A DNA stretch of 48,567 bases from an uncultured Clostridia bacterium (GCA_934122125.1 CAKOVW010000002.1:1-48567); one strand, 5' to 3'; shown: positions 18,779-27,635, numbered from the stretch's first letter. Numbers and translations: made by a program. Notes: generated by a model not told the origin, from the letters alone.

Positions 18779-19456
18779 TTAGTTTTCCTCCCTTTTACTT
18801 ATGATAATTTCTTTTACTTTTTCTTCTACTTGTCCAATTGTTAAGTGTGTTGTGTCTATTACAATTGCATCTTCTGCAATTTTTAGTGCCCCTACTGGTT
18901 TATTCATATCATTATAATCTCTTAGTTTTATAGCTTCTAAGACTTCTTCATAAGTCATATTAAGTCCTTTTTCTTGATTTTCCTTAAATCTTCTTTTGGC
19001 TCTTTCTTCTACATTTGCATCTAAATATATTTTTACATTTGCATTTGGAAATACTACTGTTGTAATATCTCTTCCTTCCATTATTACATCTGCATTTTGT
19101 GCCATTTTTCTTTGCAAGTCTACCATTAATTCTCTTACTTCAGGTATTGATGATACAGGAGAAACAAAAGCTGATACTTCTTTATTTCTAATTTCTTTGC
19201 TTACATTTTCTCCATTTAAATATATTTGTTGTTGTTCATTTTCGTTTTTCATTTCTATGTCAATATCTTTTGCAATCTGTATAATTTTTTGTTTTTCTTC
19301 AATGTTTGTTATGCCTTTTCTTATTGCCTGTAACGTAACACACCTATACATTGCTCCTGTATCTATATTTACAAGTCCTAATTCCTTTGATATTAGTTTT
19401 GCTATTGTTCCTTTTCCTGTTCCTGCAGGTCCATCAATTGCTACTATAAATGGCAT
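18779..19456 (-). CDS. cmk: Cytidylate kinase
   Basis: 225 aa from the ATG at 19456, which has GGAGG 8 bases upstream; a longer frame from 19498 is rejected because it lacks a ribosome site and adds a basic tail unlike homologues. It phosphorylates CMP and dCMP. P-loop GPAGTGKGT at residues 7-15, NIDTGAMYR, EGRDITTVVFPNA (CMP-binding) and a LID region RAKRRFKENQEKG. The neighbouring fusion protein and galE are transcribed with it. Confidence 0.95.
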   Translation of the reverse strand: MPFIVAIDGPAGTGKGTIAKLISKELGLVNIDTGAMYRCVTLQAIRKGITNIEEKQKIIQIAKDIDIEMKNENEQQQIYLNGENVSKEIRNKEVSAFVSPVSSIPEVRELMVDLQRKMAQNADVIMEGRDITTVVFPNANVKIYLDANVEERAKRRFKENQEKGLNMTYEEVLEAIKLRDYNDMNKPVGALKIAEDAIVIDTTHLTIGQVEEKVKEIIISKREEN

Positions 19457-19472
19457 AATTATTCCTCCAAAA

Positions 19473-20342
19473 TTATTCTTCCTTTTTCTCTGGTACATAT
19501 ATAGCTTTTGCTACAATTGTAACGTCTTGCACAGTCATAGTTGTTAACTTTTCAATTTCTTTTCTAATTTTATCTTTAAACTCCCTTAATGCTGTTAATA
19601 TATTTGCTCCAAATACTATAGACACTTCCATATATATATTAGGTCCTTCAGGAGTGCTTTCTACTCTTGTTTTTAGCACTTTATGTATTGCATCCGAACG
19701 AGTTGCTAAGTATTCTGCTATTTGTCTAAACACAGAATCTGAAATTGTAAAGTTTCCTAAATAGCTAAATGTTGGTCTTATTATAGATTTTTCTGCTATA
19801 TATGGGGCTTTGTCTTTTCCTTTAAATTTAAATATTTGAAGTGGATCTAATATATAACCAGAAAAGTCTTTTTTTATTTCAAAAGTTGGTACTGGAATTA
19901 CATGTTTTCCTTGTGTTGTACGTATTCTCCTTGCTTCTTCCATTTCAGCTTCTGTTGCAACATCTTGAATATATATTCTTTTGCTAACTTTAGGTAATCC
20001 TAAGTTTTCGGTTATTTTATCTATCATTCCATCAGAAGTACCCAAAATCAATATAGATTCAGGTTTATACTTTCTTATTGCTTTTTTCATTTCGCTTCTG
20101 TCTTTTTCGTTTATAAATATTGCTTTTTTTACAGTTTCAACTTTTGTTGGTGCTTTTTTTGCTGATGTTCCTGCAACAACGTTGTTCTCACAAACAAGTA
20201 ATCCATCATCTATAATGTATTTTACATTATTTTCCTTTGCCACCATTTGTGCTCTGTAGCTTTTTCCTGTTCCTGATGGTCCAACAAATGAATATACTTT
20301 TATATCCTCACTCGGATTTGAGTTATTAAATAATAATTGCAA
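19473..20342 (-). CDS. P-loop NTPase fused to an Asp23/Gls24-like domain
   Basis: 289 aa if the TTG at 20342 is the start: AAAGGAG lies 8 bases upstream of it and it falls just after the preceding gene's stop. A farther TTG at 20372 would overlap that gene and has no ribosome site. Residues about 12-150 form a nucleotide-binding domain with Walker A GPSGTGKS and ILILGTSDGM. From about residue 180 on, the sequence (SYLGNFTISDSVFRQIAEYL, then VSIVFGANILTALREFK and VQDVTIVAKAIYV) matches the Asp23/YloU pattern, a membrane-proximal envelope-stress family. The combination is unusual. The function is unknown; an envelope-linked ATPase is a guess. Confidence 0.7.
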   Translation of the reverse strand: MQLLFNNSNPSEDIKVYSFVGPSGTGKSYRAQMVAKENNVKYIIDDGLLVCENNVVAGTSAKKAPTKVETVKKAIFINEKDRSEMKKAIRKYKPESILILGTSDGMIDKITENLGLPKVSKRIYIQDVATEAEMEEARRIRTTQGKHVIPVPTFEIKKDFSGYILDPLQIFKFKGKDKAPYIAEKSIIRPTFSYLGNFTISDSVFRQIAEYLATRSDAIHKVLKTRVESTPEGPNIYMEVSIVFGANILTALREFKDKIRKEIEKLTTMTVQDVTIVAKAIYVPEKKEE

Positions 20343-20355
20343 TTGCTTTTCTCCT

Positions 20356-21831
20356 TTAATTATCTTTTTCAATTAAACAAATAGAATAATTATATCCATG
20401 ATATTCTGTATAAAAAATATTTTGTTTTATAAGATTTATTTTCTCTCCATATTTTTCTTTAAATTCTTCATATATGCTATAGTCATCTGAATTTATAATC
20501 CATATTCTACCTTTATAATTTTCTAAATCTCCAATATTATTTGTATAAATCATATCTTTACCAAACGCTCTATATGCTGGTTCTACATTCCAATTTTCGT
20601 AATCATAAAAACAATTTGGTGTTTCTGTAAACTGCATACTTACAACAAAGCCGCTTCCTCTATTTCCAAACAATATCATATCTCCTTGTTGCAAATCTTG
20701 TTTTACATATTCTAATGGTAGTTTGTTATTTTCTGCATAATTCATTTTAGATACATTTAAGTTTGCCCATACTGCTACTAAAAATGTAATGGTACAAACT
20801 ATTATTGTTAGAACTTTGTATTTGCCTTTTGCCATAAAGAAAGCCATAAAAAACATAAATAGTCCTGTTAGGTTTAAGAAATAACGTGCATATAATATTG
20901 GTGCCTTTATAGATATTACAAACATTGTTGCAAATATTATTAAGTAAACCCCTATTGCTAATTTTCCTGCTAGTTTTTCATCTTTACTTGTTACCGCACA
21001 ATAAATACAATATGCTAATAATATTACTCCCAATACTATTGCTGCCCATTGTGGAACAACCATTATATCTAAATTTCCTGTGAATTGAAAGCAGAATATT
21101 TGTAATAATACTTCAACTGATGGTTTTGGAATCCAATAACCTTTTGATACACCAAATATTTGCTTTACTAAACAATACAGCCATGGTATATATAGTATTA
21201 TTTGGGTAATAGCTGAAATAGTAAAATATTTTAGTTCCTTTGTATAGTTTTTTTGTTTTAATCCTTTTTTTAATAGGTATATGAATAATATTAAATTTAT
21301 TACTCCTGCTGTTGCTAAAGCATAGTAATGTGTATATGCTGATGCTAAACTAAATATAGCAAATATAATCCAATTTTTTGGAATAGAATTTTTGTAAATT
21401 CTGTATGCATATATTGCCATTAATGTTACAAACAACATTCCCCATGTATACATTCTAATTTCACTAGAATACACTGAGGCTATTGGTAAAAATAATGCAA
21501 AAAACGAAAATAATATTCCTACCTTTTCTCCAAAGTCCTTTTTTATATGTGTGTACCCTAATATTCCTAATATTGCAAGTGGTATCATTGACACAAACCT
21601 ATATAAATATATATTAGAGCCAAATATTATATATACCAAATGTAATATCCAATAATATAATATTGGATGAACATCATTACTTCCAATTTGCCAAATATCT
21701 ATAAAACTTTTATTAGCCATTCCAACAGAATAGCTTTCATCAAACCATATGTTGTTATGAAATACTGGTATTGTTACAAATATTATTCCTAATATAATTA
21801 TTGCAATATGTAAATATTTTGTTTTCTTCAT
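20356..21831 (-). CDS. GT39-like membrane glycosyltransferase
   Basis: 491 aa polytopic membrane protein with about eleven hydrophobic segments and a C-terminal soluble domain from about residue 385. The first outside loop has FDESYS (the Asp-Glu pair of PMT/ArnT-type, GT-C enzymes), followed by NDVHPILYYWILH and RFVSMIPLAILG, typical of this family. It would transfer a sugar from a polyprenyl-phosphate donor to an outside acceptor. Start ATG 21831 follows AAAAGGAGA. It is the first gene of a group reading on to the NTPase-Asp23 fusion, cmk and galE. Confidence 0.85.
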   Translation of the reverse strand: MKKTKYLHIAIIILGIIFVTIPVFHNNIWFDESYSVGMANKSFIDIWQIGSNDVHPILYYWILHLVYIIFGSNIYLYRFVSMIPLAILGILGYTHIKKDFGEKVGILFSFFALFLPIASVYSSEIRMYTWGMLFVTLMAIYAYRIYKNSIPKNWIIFAIFSLASAYTHYYALATAGVINLILFIYLLKKGLKQKNYTKELKYFTISAITQIILYIPWLYCLVKQIFGVSKGYWIPKPSVEVLLQIFCFQFTGNLDIMVVPQWAAIVLGVILLAYCIYCAVTSKDEKLAGKLAIGVYLIIFATMFVISIKAPILYARYFLNLTGLFMFFMAFFMAKGKYKVLTIIVCTITFLVAVWANLNVSKMNYAENNKLPLEYVKQDLQQGDMILFGNRGSGFVVSMQFTETPNCFYDYENWNVEPAYRAFGKDMIYTNNIGDLENYKGRIWIINSDDYSIYEEFKEKYGEKINLIKQNIFYTEYHGYNYSICLIEKDN

Positions 21832-21887
21832 TTTATTTTTTCTCCTTTTGGTACAAATTATATCACTCTTACATTTTGTTGTCTACA

Positions 21888-22577
21888 CTATTTCTTGTCG
21901 TTTGTCACATCTCCGTTACCGCTTACTGGTATTGTATCTCCTAAATAAGTTGGCTCTGGTTTTATTATACATTTAAAGAAATCCTTATCTCTTGCTAAGA
22001 TTTCTCTTAATTCTCTTATAGTTTGACCTCTATATGTTCTTGGATCTGATGCTACTCCGTATGCTTCTATTCCTAGTTTTTCGGCTACATATAAAGCTCT
22101 ATATAAATGATATTTTTGTGTAACAATTATTATTTTTTGAGCTTTAAAAATCTCTTTTGCACGATATAAGCTATCATAAGTAGAAAATCCTGCATGGTCC
22201 ATAAATATGTCTTCTGATTTTACACCTTTTTCAATTGCAAAATCTTTCATAACGTTTACTTCGTCATATTCTTCTTTTCCATGGTCGCCACTCATTATTA
22301 TTTTTGAAGAACTTTGATTATTATATAGTGCAATTCCTTGTAATAGTCTATCTTCTAGCATCGGGCTTGGCTTGTCTCCCCATATTCCAGCACCTAATAC
22401 TAAAATGCAATCTATGTCTTTTATTCCTTTTGCTTGTTCTTCTGTAATTATTTTGACTTTTGTTTTATTTACTACATAGAAGTTTATTGACAATAGTGTT
22501 ATTCCAATAAGCACACATAGTACTAATATTATAATTATTAAAATTTTAAGCATATTCTTCTCCTTTTGTTTTTCCAT
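21888..22577 (-). CDS. YdcF/SanA-like DUF218 protein
   Basis: 229 aa with a single N-terminal membrane anchor (about residues 9-32) and an outside DUF218 domain. Family motifs are CILVLGAGIWGDKPSPMLEDRL, SGDHGKEEYDEVNVM and TQKYHLYRALYVAEKLG. DUF218 proteins (ElyC, SanA, YdcF) are linked to envelope integrity; the biochemical reaction is not settled. Start ATG 22577 follows GAGAGGTAG. Confidence 0.85.
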   Translation of the reverse strand: MEKQKEKNMLKILIIIILVLCVLIGITLLSINFYVVNKTKVKIITEEQAKGIKDIDCILVLGAGIWGDKPSPMLEDRLLQGIALYNNQSSSKIIMSGDHGKEEYDEVNVMKDFAIEKGVKSEDIFMDHAGFSTYDSLYRAKEIFKAQKIIIVTQKYHLYRALYVAEKLGIEAYGVASDPRTYRGQTIRELREILARDKDFFKCIIKPEPTYLGDTIPVSGNGDVTNDKK

Positions 22578-22674
22578 AGTTCTACCTCTCTTTTACTACT
22601 TTATAAACTGTTTTTTATTCTACTTTTTATTTGGTCTAGTAATTCTTGATTTCTTACTGTAAGTCACCTGAAAA

Positions 22675-22705
22675 ACGGCAAGAAAAGTTTAACCTTTCTT
22701 GCCGT
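22675..22705 (-). terminator. Rho-independent terminator of the GT2 gene
   Basis: Hairpin ACGGCAAGAAA... pairing with its complement ending at 22705, starting 6 bases after the GT2 stop, followed on the minus strand by TTTTT. Confidence 0.85.
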
Positions 22706-22710
22706 ATTTA

Positions 22711-23967
22711 TTAGCTTTGAACTTTTTCAGTTTCTGTTTCTGCTACTTCGTTAATAGCAATTTTTCTAACGTGTTCAATTTTTTCCCATGTAGTATCACG
22801 TTTAAATAAACATTTAAAGTTTATAGCAATCCATGAACCTAAGAATAATGGATAACATAGTAGTCCTTTTATCATAGGTTTTATTGGTCTTTTATCTAAT
22901 AGCATTATTAGTACTGCTGTTCCAATTGGTAATAAGAAAGTTGGTATTACATATCTTAGCATATTCATAACTAAGTCAACGCTTGTCATTCCATTTCCTG
23001 CATACATAATAATATTTATTAGTAGTAATACAAGAGTAAGTACAAACATTGGTATACTTCCTATAATATACAAAAATCCATCAAAATTCATTATTGTTTT
23101 ATGTTCTTTAACTGCTAGTGCTAATGGTTTTGTATATTCTTTTATACATTGTATATGTCCAACTGTCCATCTTGACCTTTGTTTCCAGCTTTGTTTAAAT
23201 CCTAAAGGTTGTTCATCATAAACTACCGCGTCTACAGCCCAGCCTAATTTTTTACCTTTTATTATTCTTTTTAATGAAAATTCAATATCTTCTGTTAGAG
23301 TTTTTGTAACCCATCCTTCTGGTTTTATTACATCAAATCTAACCATAAAACCTGTACCATTGATTAATGGTGAAAGTCCTACATTGTATCTAGCCAAATG
23401 ATAAAAACGGTTCATTGTCCAGTAGAATATTGCATATCCTGCTGTAATCCAGTTGTCTGTTGGGTTTTTAATATCTCTGTATCCTTGAACAACATCTTCA
23501 CCTTGACAAAGTTTTTTATTCATATTTTTAATAAAATTCTTGTCAACAATATTGTCTGCATCAAATATACAAAAAGCATCATATGGTGCGTTTTCATCAA
23601 TTTTTTGTCTTAAAAACCAATTTAGTGCATATCCTTTTGTCTTTTTACTTGGGTCAAATCTTTCATATACAATTGCTCCTGCTGCTCTTGCAACATCTGC
23701 TGTTCTATCTGTGCAGTTATCTGCAATTACATATATGTCTAATAACTCTTTTGGATAGTCTTGTTTTTTTAAACTTTCTATTAATTCTGTTACTACATTT
23801 TCTTCGTTATGGGCTGGAATAATTGCCATAAAACGATGATTTTTGTTTACAAGCATTGGTTTATCTTTTAGTTTTACAAGTGAGCACACGCTAATTGCTA
23901 ATTGATAAAACCAAAATACAGTTATAATCCATACTAATGCTTGTTGAACAATATATAGGTATTCCAT
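22711..23967 (-). CDS. Processive glycosyltransferase family 2 (BcsA/IcaA-like)
   Basis: 418 aa. N-terminal membrane segment (about 5-28), cytoplasmic GT-A domain with IPAHNEENVVTELIESL, CIFDADN (DxD, about residue 140), LTEDIEFSLK, and QRSRWTVGH (the QxxRW motif of processive synthases). Three membrane segments follow from about residue 300. It likely builds or extends an extracellular glycan using a UDP-sugar. Start ATG 23967 follows AAAAAGGAGA. It stands alone between a terminator and pnp. Confidence 0.88.
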   Translation of the reverse strand: MEYLYIVQQALVWIITVFWFYQLAISVCSLVKLKDKPMLVNKNHRFMAIIPAHNEENVVTELIESLKKQDYPKELLDIYVIADNCTDRTADVARAAGAIVYERFDPSKKTKGYALNWFLRQKIDENAPYDAFCIFDADNIVDKNFIKNMNKKLCQGEDVVQGYRDIKNPTDNWITAGYAIFYWTMNRFYHLARYNVGLSPLINGTGFMVRFDVIKPEGWVTKTLTEDIEFSLKRIIKGKKLGWAVDAVVYDEQPLGFKQSWKQRSRWTVGHIQCIKEYTKPLALAVKEHKTIMNFDGFLYIIGSIPMFVLTLVLLLINIIMYAGNGMTSVDLVMNMLRYVIPTFLLPIGTAVLIMLLDKRPIKPMIKGLLCYPLFLGSWIAINFKCLFKRDTTWEKIEHVRKIAINEVAETETEKVQS

Positions 23968-24049
23968 GATTTTCTCCTTTTTTTAATTTCTAAACTTATT
24001 ATATACATATTGTTAAAATAATTCAACTGTTTTAATTAAATCTTAATAT

Positions 24050-26173
24050 TTATTCTTTTTCTTCACTGTTTCCAGCTTCTAAGTCTTTCATATTTAAGTT
24101 GATTCTTCCTTGGTTGTCAATTTCAGAAACTTTAACAGTTACCTCATCTCCAACACTTAAAACATCTTCAACTTTTTCTACTCTTTTGCTTGATATTTTA
24201 GAAATGTGTAATAGACCTTCATTGCCTCCGCCAATATCAACAAATGCTCCAAATGGCATAATTCTTGTTACTTTTCCGTCATAAATTCCACCAACTTCAA
24301 TAATTTTAGCAATATCTAAAATCATATCCATAGCTTTTTTAGCACTTTCAGAATCTTTAGAATATACACATACTTTTCCATCATCATTTATGTCTATCTT
24401 AACTCCTGTTTCATCAATGATTTTATTAATCATTTTTCCTCCAGGTCCTATAACATCTTTTATTTTATCTGTGCATATATTTGCCATCATAATTTTTGGT
24501 GCATATTTAGAAACTTCTTCTCTTGGCTTGCTAATAACTGGTAACATTATATTATCTAAAATATAATCTCTTGCAACTTTTGTTCTTTCAAAAGCCTCTT
24601 TTATTATATCATATGTTAGTCCGTCTATTTTAATGTCAACTTGTATAGCAGTAATTCCATCTTTTGTTCCGCCAACTTTAAAGTCCATATCTCCAAAGAA
24701 ATCTTCAATTCCTTGAATATCTGTAAGCATAATGTATCTGTTTGGATCGTTTTTATCGGTAACTAATCCTGTTGAAATACCTGCTACTGGCTTTTTAATT
24801 GGAACACCTGCATCCATTAATGCTAATGTGCTTCCACAAATACTTGCTTGTGATGTTGAACCATTTGAAGATAATACTTCTGATACAACTCTTATAGCAT
24901 AAGGAAATTCTTCTTCTGATGGAATAACTGGTACTAATGCCTTTTCTGCTAAAGCACCATGTCCAATTTCTCTTCTTCCTGGTCCTCTTGATGGTCTTGC
25001 TTCACCAACACTATATGATGGGAAGTTGTATTGATGCATGTATCTTTTTGATTCTTCTTCATCTAATCCATCTAATTCTTGTGCTTCACTATTTGTTCCT
25101 AATGTTACTATAGACATTACTTGAGTTTGGCCTCTTGTAAATATTGCACTACCATGTACTCTTGGAAGTACACCAACTTCACATGAAAGTGGTCTTATTT
25201 CGTCTATTTTTCTTCCATCTGGACGTTTATGGTCTTCTAAAATCATTTCTCTTACGCATGCTTTTTCTAGGTCATGTACGCTATCTGCAATAGCTGTTTT
25301 CTTTTCTTCTGCTGCTTCTTCTCCGTATTTTTCTACAAAATATGCTGTAATATCTTCAGTGATTTTTTCAATGTTTGCATCTCTTACAGTTTTGTCTGTA
25401 GCTTGTACATCTTGATACATTCTATCTTTAAAGTTTGCTACTATTTCGCTATATACTTCTGGATCTGTTGCAAATGATTTGTATTCAAATTTTGGTTTTC
25501 CTATTTCTGCTTTGATGTCAGAAATAAAGTTACATATCTTTTTAATTTCTTCATGTGCTGTTTTAATTGCTTCAAGCATTGTATCATTTGGTATTTCGTC
25601 AGCGCCTGCTTCAATCATAGTAATTTTTTCAAGTGTTCCTGCTACTGTTAATGTTAATCTACTTTTTTCTCTTTGCTCTAATGTTGGGTTTATAACTATT
25701 TTGTCATCAACATATCCAACTGCTACTGCTGCTGTAGGTCCTCCAAATGGAATATCTGATATAGAAAGTGCAGCTGATGCACCAATCATAGCGCATACTT
25801 CTGGGCTATTGTCTGGATCTACTGATAATACAGTTGCTACAACACATGTATCATTTCTAAAATCTTTTGGAAATAATGGTCTTAAAGGTCTGTCTATTGC
25901 TCTTGATGTTAATATAGCTTTATCTGCTGGTTTTCCTTCTCTTTTTGTAAATCCTCCTGGTATTTTACCAACAGCATATAATTTTTCTTCATAGTCTACT
26001 GATAATGGGAAGAAATCAACTCCTTCCTTTGGTTCTTTTGCTGCTGTTACGTTTACCATAACAACTGTTTCTCCATAACGTACTACAACGTTACCATTTG
26101 CAAGTTCTGCAATTTTTCCTGTTTCAATTGATAAAGGTCTTCCTGCTAATTGTGTTTCATACTTTTTAAACAT
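24050..26173 (-). CDS. pnp: Polyribonucleotide nucleotidyltransferase (PNPase)
   Basis: 707 aa, full length. Two RNase PH-like domains (about 10-225 and 315-540) flanking a helical domain, KH domain with IKDVIGPGGKMINKII (about 562), and S1 domain from about 622 (GGIYDGKVTRIMPFGAFVDI). It degrades RNA 3' to 5' by phosphorolysis. Start ATG 26173 follows AAGGAGAAAA. As in many bacteria it lies immediately downstream of rpsO. Confidence 0.97.
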   Translation of the reverse strand: MFKKYETQLAGRPLSIETGKIAELANGNVVVRYGETVVMVNVTAAKEPKEGVDFFPLSVDYEEKLYAVGKIPGGFTKREGKPADKAILTSRAIDRPLRPLFPKDFRNDTCVVATVLSVDPDNSPEVCAMIGASAALSISDIPFGGPTAAVAVGYVDDKIVINPTLEQREKSRLTLTVAGTLEKITMIEAGADEIPNDTMLEAIKTAHEEIKKICNFISDIKAEIGKPKFEYKSFATDPEVYSEIVANFKDRMYQDVQATDKTVRDANIEKITEDITAYFVEKYGEEAAEEKKTAIADSVHDLEKACVREMILEDHKRPDGRKIDEIRPLSCEVGVLPRVHGSAIFTRGQTQVMSIVTLGTNSEAQELDGLDEEESKRYMHQYNFPSYSVGEARPSRGPGRREIGHGALAEKALVPVIPSEEEFPYAIRVVSEVLSSNGSTSQASICGSTLALMDAGVPIKKPVAGISTGLVTDKNDPNRYIMLTDIQGIEDFFGDMDFKVGGTKDGITAIQVDIKIDGLTYDIIKEAFERTKVARDYILDNIMLPVISKPREEVSKYAPKIMMANICTDKIKDVIGPGGKMINKIIDETGVKIDINDDGKVCVYSKDSESAKKAMDMILDIAKIIEVGGIYDGKVTRIMPFGAFVDIGGGNEGLLHISKISSKRVEKVEDVLSVGDEVTVKVSEIDNQGRINLNMKDLEAGNSEEKE

Positions 26174-26220
26174 AAATTTTCTCCTTACTTATTCAAATTA
26201 TTTTGCTTTGAATATTATAT

Positions 26221-26250
26221 AATTTATATATTATAAGCAATATATAAATT
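26221..26250 (-). promoter_or_regulatory. pnp leader hairpin
   Basis: Perfect 12-bp stem (26221-26232 with 26239-26250, 6-base loop) in the 291-base pnp leader, about 50 bases before the start codon. A second, weaker stem GTAGC/GCTAC lies near 26277-26297 and a TATAAT-like box near 26264. In Escherichia coli the pnp leader carries a hairpin cut by RNase III for autoregulation; a similar role here is only inference. Confidence 0.35.
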
Positions 26251-26421
26251 AGCGTAACCTCTATTATATGCTATTTTAGTAGCACATGATACAAGCTACT
26301 TTCTAATTTAAATTATTGCTTTTAATACCTTAATATTTTTTACTAAAAAATAAATTTCTATGCAGCATAAACTTTCAAAATTCTAGCATTTTTATGATAC
26401 TATTATTAATTAAATTTAGCA

Positions 26422-26459
26422 AATTTGGACGTTTGGCATAAAAGCAAAACGTCCAAATT
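26422..26459 (-). terminator. Hairpin after rpsO
   Basis: 13-bp stem (AATTTGGACGTTT at 26422-26434 with 26447-26459) with a 12-base loop, starting 6 bases after the rpsO stop. The following U-tract is short, so read-through into pnp is plausible. Confidence 0.65.
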
Positions 26460-26464
26460 GTAAA

Positions 26465-26728
26465 TTATTTTCTTAATCCTAATTTTTCAACGATGTCTCT
26501 ATATCTTTGAACATCTTTTTTAGCTAAGTAGTTAAGTAAGTTTCTTCTTGCACCTACCATTTTTAAAAGTCCTCTTCTAGAATGGTTATCTTTTACGTGA
26601 ACTTTTAAATGAGCTGTTAATTCATTAATTCTTTCTGTTAAAAGAGCTATTTGAACTTCTGGAGAACCAGTATCTTTCTCATCTCTTTTATAAGTTTCAA
26701 TGATTTCTTGTTTTCTTTCCTTTGTCAT
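26465..26728 (-). CDS. rpsO: Ribosomal protein S15
   Basis: 87 aa, standard length. It binds 16S rRNA in the small-subunit platform. Recognised from DTGSPEVQIALLTERI, HLKVHVKDNHSRRGLL and RRNLLNYL. Start ATG 26728 with GGAGG 8 bases upstream. It has its own promoter and a structured leader (separate entries). Confidence 0.97.
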   Translation of the reverse strand: MTKERKQEIIETYKRDEKDTGSPEVQIALLTERINELTAHLKVHVKDNHSRRGLLKMVGARRNLLNYLAKKDVQRYRDIVEKLGLRK

Positions 26729-26765
26729 TTTATTTTCCTCCTATAATTTTATTTGCCTTGAGCTG

Positions 26766-26797
26766 AGTTTTAGTTCGGAGTATTATTCCCTAAAACT
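26766..26797 (-). promoter_or_regulatory. rpsO leader hairpin, possible S15 autoregulatory site
   Basis: Stem AGTTTTAG/CTAAAACT (26766-26773 with 26790-26797) enclosing an inner GGA/TCC pairing, 38 bases before the rpsO start. S15 represses its own mRNA in several bacteria through unrelated leader structures; whether this one does is untested. Confidence 0.4.
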
Positions 26798-26839
26798 AAG
26801 TAAAAGGTATATTTTGTACCTTTAAGCAGTACCTTTTAT

Positions 26840-26868
26840 ATAATAGCACATTCTACCAACAAAAGCAA
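26840..26868 (-). promoter_or_regulatory. rpsO promoter
   Basis: On the minus strand TTGCTT, exactly 17 bases, TATTAT, followed by a leader of about 100 bases before rpsO. Confidence 0.65.
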
Positions 26869-26902
26869 GAGTTTAATGGTATTTTTTAAACATCAAATTA
26901 AA

Positions 26903-26933
26903 AACTGGGTATAGAATTTTTCTATACCCAGTT
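26903..26933 (-). terminator. Rho-independent terminator of hfq
   Basis: Perfect 14-bp stem AACTGGGTATAGAA (26903-26916) with 26920-26933 and a 3-base loop, 8 bases after the hfq stop. The T-tract (TTTTTAATTT) lies on the minus strand. Confidence 0.88.
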
Positions 26934-26941
26934 GGAGTAAT

Positions 26942-27202
26942 TTACCTAGCCGGCTCAATCGTAGAAATGGCCGACTTGTAAATCATGCTTTTCGTCCTTG
27001 CCTGAACGCCATTTTCGCACTTGGTGATGATCAAAACCCGATCGTCAAACGCCTCGATGAACGCCCTGAGCTGGAACCCGTTCTTCACGATGATGTTCAC
27101 CATTTTGGATTCCGTCACCAAAGACCTGAGGTAATTCTTCTGAACATCGACACCCTCGCTGACGTTCCGACCTTTGCTTTCTTTCTTGACGAAATGCTCC
27201 AT
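26942..27202 (-). CDS. hfq: Hfq-like RNA chaperone with anomalous base composition
   Basis: 86 aa. Sm1-like region VNIIVKNGFQLRAFIEAFDDRVLI and Sm2-like region MIYKSAISTIEP identify an Hfq fold; the usual YKHA is YKSA, and an extra GVQARTKS loop separates the two motifs. The N-terminus carries a 20-residue extension. It would act as a hexameric RNA chaperone. The gene is about half G+C with GC-ending codons, against roughly 30% around it, yet its promoter and terminator are A/T-rich like the host. It has two in-frame CGG codons (27169-27167 and 27040-27038), unlike every other intact gene here. Start ATG 27202 follows AAAGGAG. Recent acquisition is likely. Confidence 0.8.
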   Translation of the reverse strand: MEHFVKKESKGRNVSEGVDVQKNYLRSLVTESKMVNIIVKNGFQLRAFIEAFDDRVLIITKCENGVQARTKSMIYKSAISTIEPAR

Positions 27203-27254
27203 TCTGTATCTACTCCTTTTTTATTTTTTAGGCTATATAGCCCTTATGCTTTTT

Positions 27255-27283
27255 ATTATAGCACATTTTACATAAAATTGCAA
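27255..27283 (-). promoter_or_regulatory. hfq promoter
   Basis: Minus strand TTGCAA, 17 bases, TATAAT, about 52 bases before the hfq start; a GGCTATATAGCC palindrome lies in the leader. The region between the boxes and the -10 resembles that of the rpsO promoter (ATGTGCTAT). Confidence 0.7.
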
Positions 27284-27330
27284 ATTTTACCAGTAATTTT
27301 TTTCATTGTTAGAAGTATTGCATAAAAAAG

Positions 27331-27368
27331 CATCACAAATGTAGCTTTTTTCATTACATTTTATGATG
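27331..27368 (-). terminator. Terminator after the DUF4190-like gene
   Basis: Imperfect stem CATCACAAATGTA (27331-27343) with TACATTTTATGATG (27355-27368), followed on the minus strand by a TTTTTT run, about 10 bases after the stop codon. Confidence 0.75.
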
Positions 27369-27378
27369 TTTTTTATAA

Positions 27379-27633
27379 TTATAAATTGCTAAGTGCTATT
27401 AATAGCATTAAGCTTATGTAAACAAATGCAAATACTGATATTCCTATTATTCCTAGAACCAACCCAGCTTTTCCTAATTTACTATTTGTTTTCTTGGCTG
27501 ATTTAGCACCAAACACAATTGCTAACGTTCCTGTTGGTATAGTTATATACCAAAATAACGTTGTTATTACTGAAATTATTCCTAGTACTAATGCTGCTAT
27601 TCCCATTACAGATTTCTTTTTATTATCTTCCAT
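27379..27633 (-). CDS. Small DUF4190-like membrane protein
   Basis: 84 aa with two hydrophobic segments (about residues 10-42 and 58-82) joined by a short Lys-rich loop (GAKSAKKTNSKLGKAG). The repeated ALVLGIIS/GLVLGIIGI pattern is that of DUF4190 proteins. No function is known. Start ATG 27633 follows GGGGGAATATAG and lies 2 bases after the beta-propeller gene, so the two are cotranscribed. Confidence 0.7.
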   Translation of the reverse strand: MEDNKKKSVMGIAALVLGIISVITTLFWYITIPTGTLAIVFGAKSAKKTNSKLGKAGLVLGIIGISVFAFVYISLMLLIALSNL

Positions 27634-27635
27634 AT

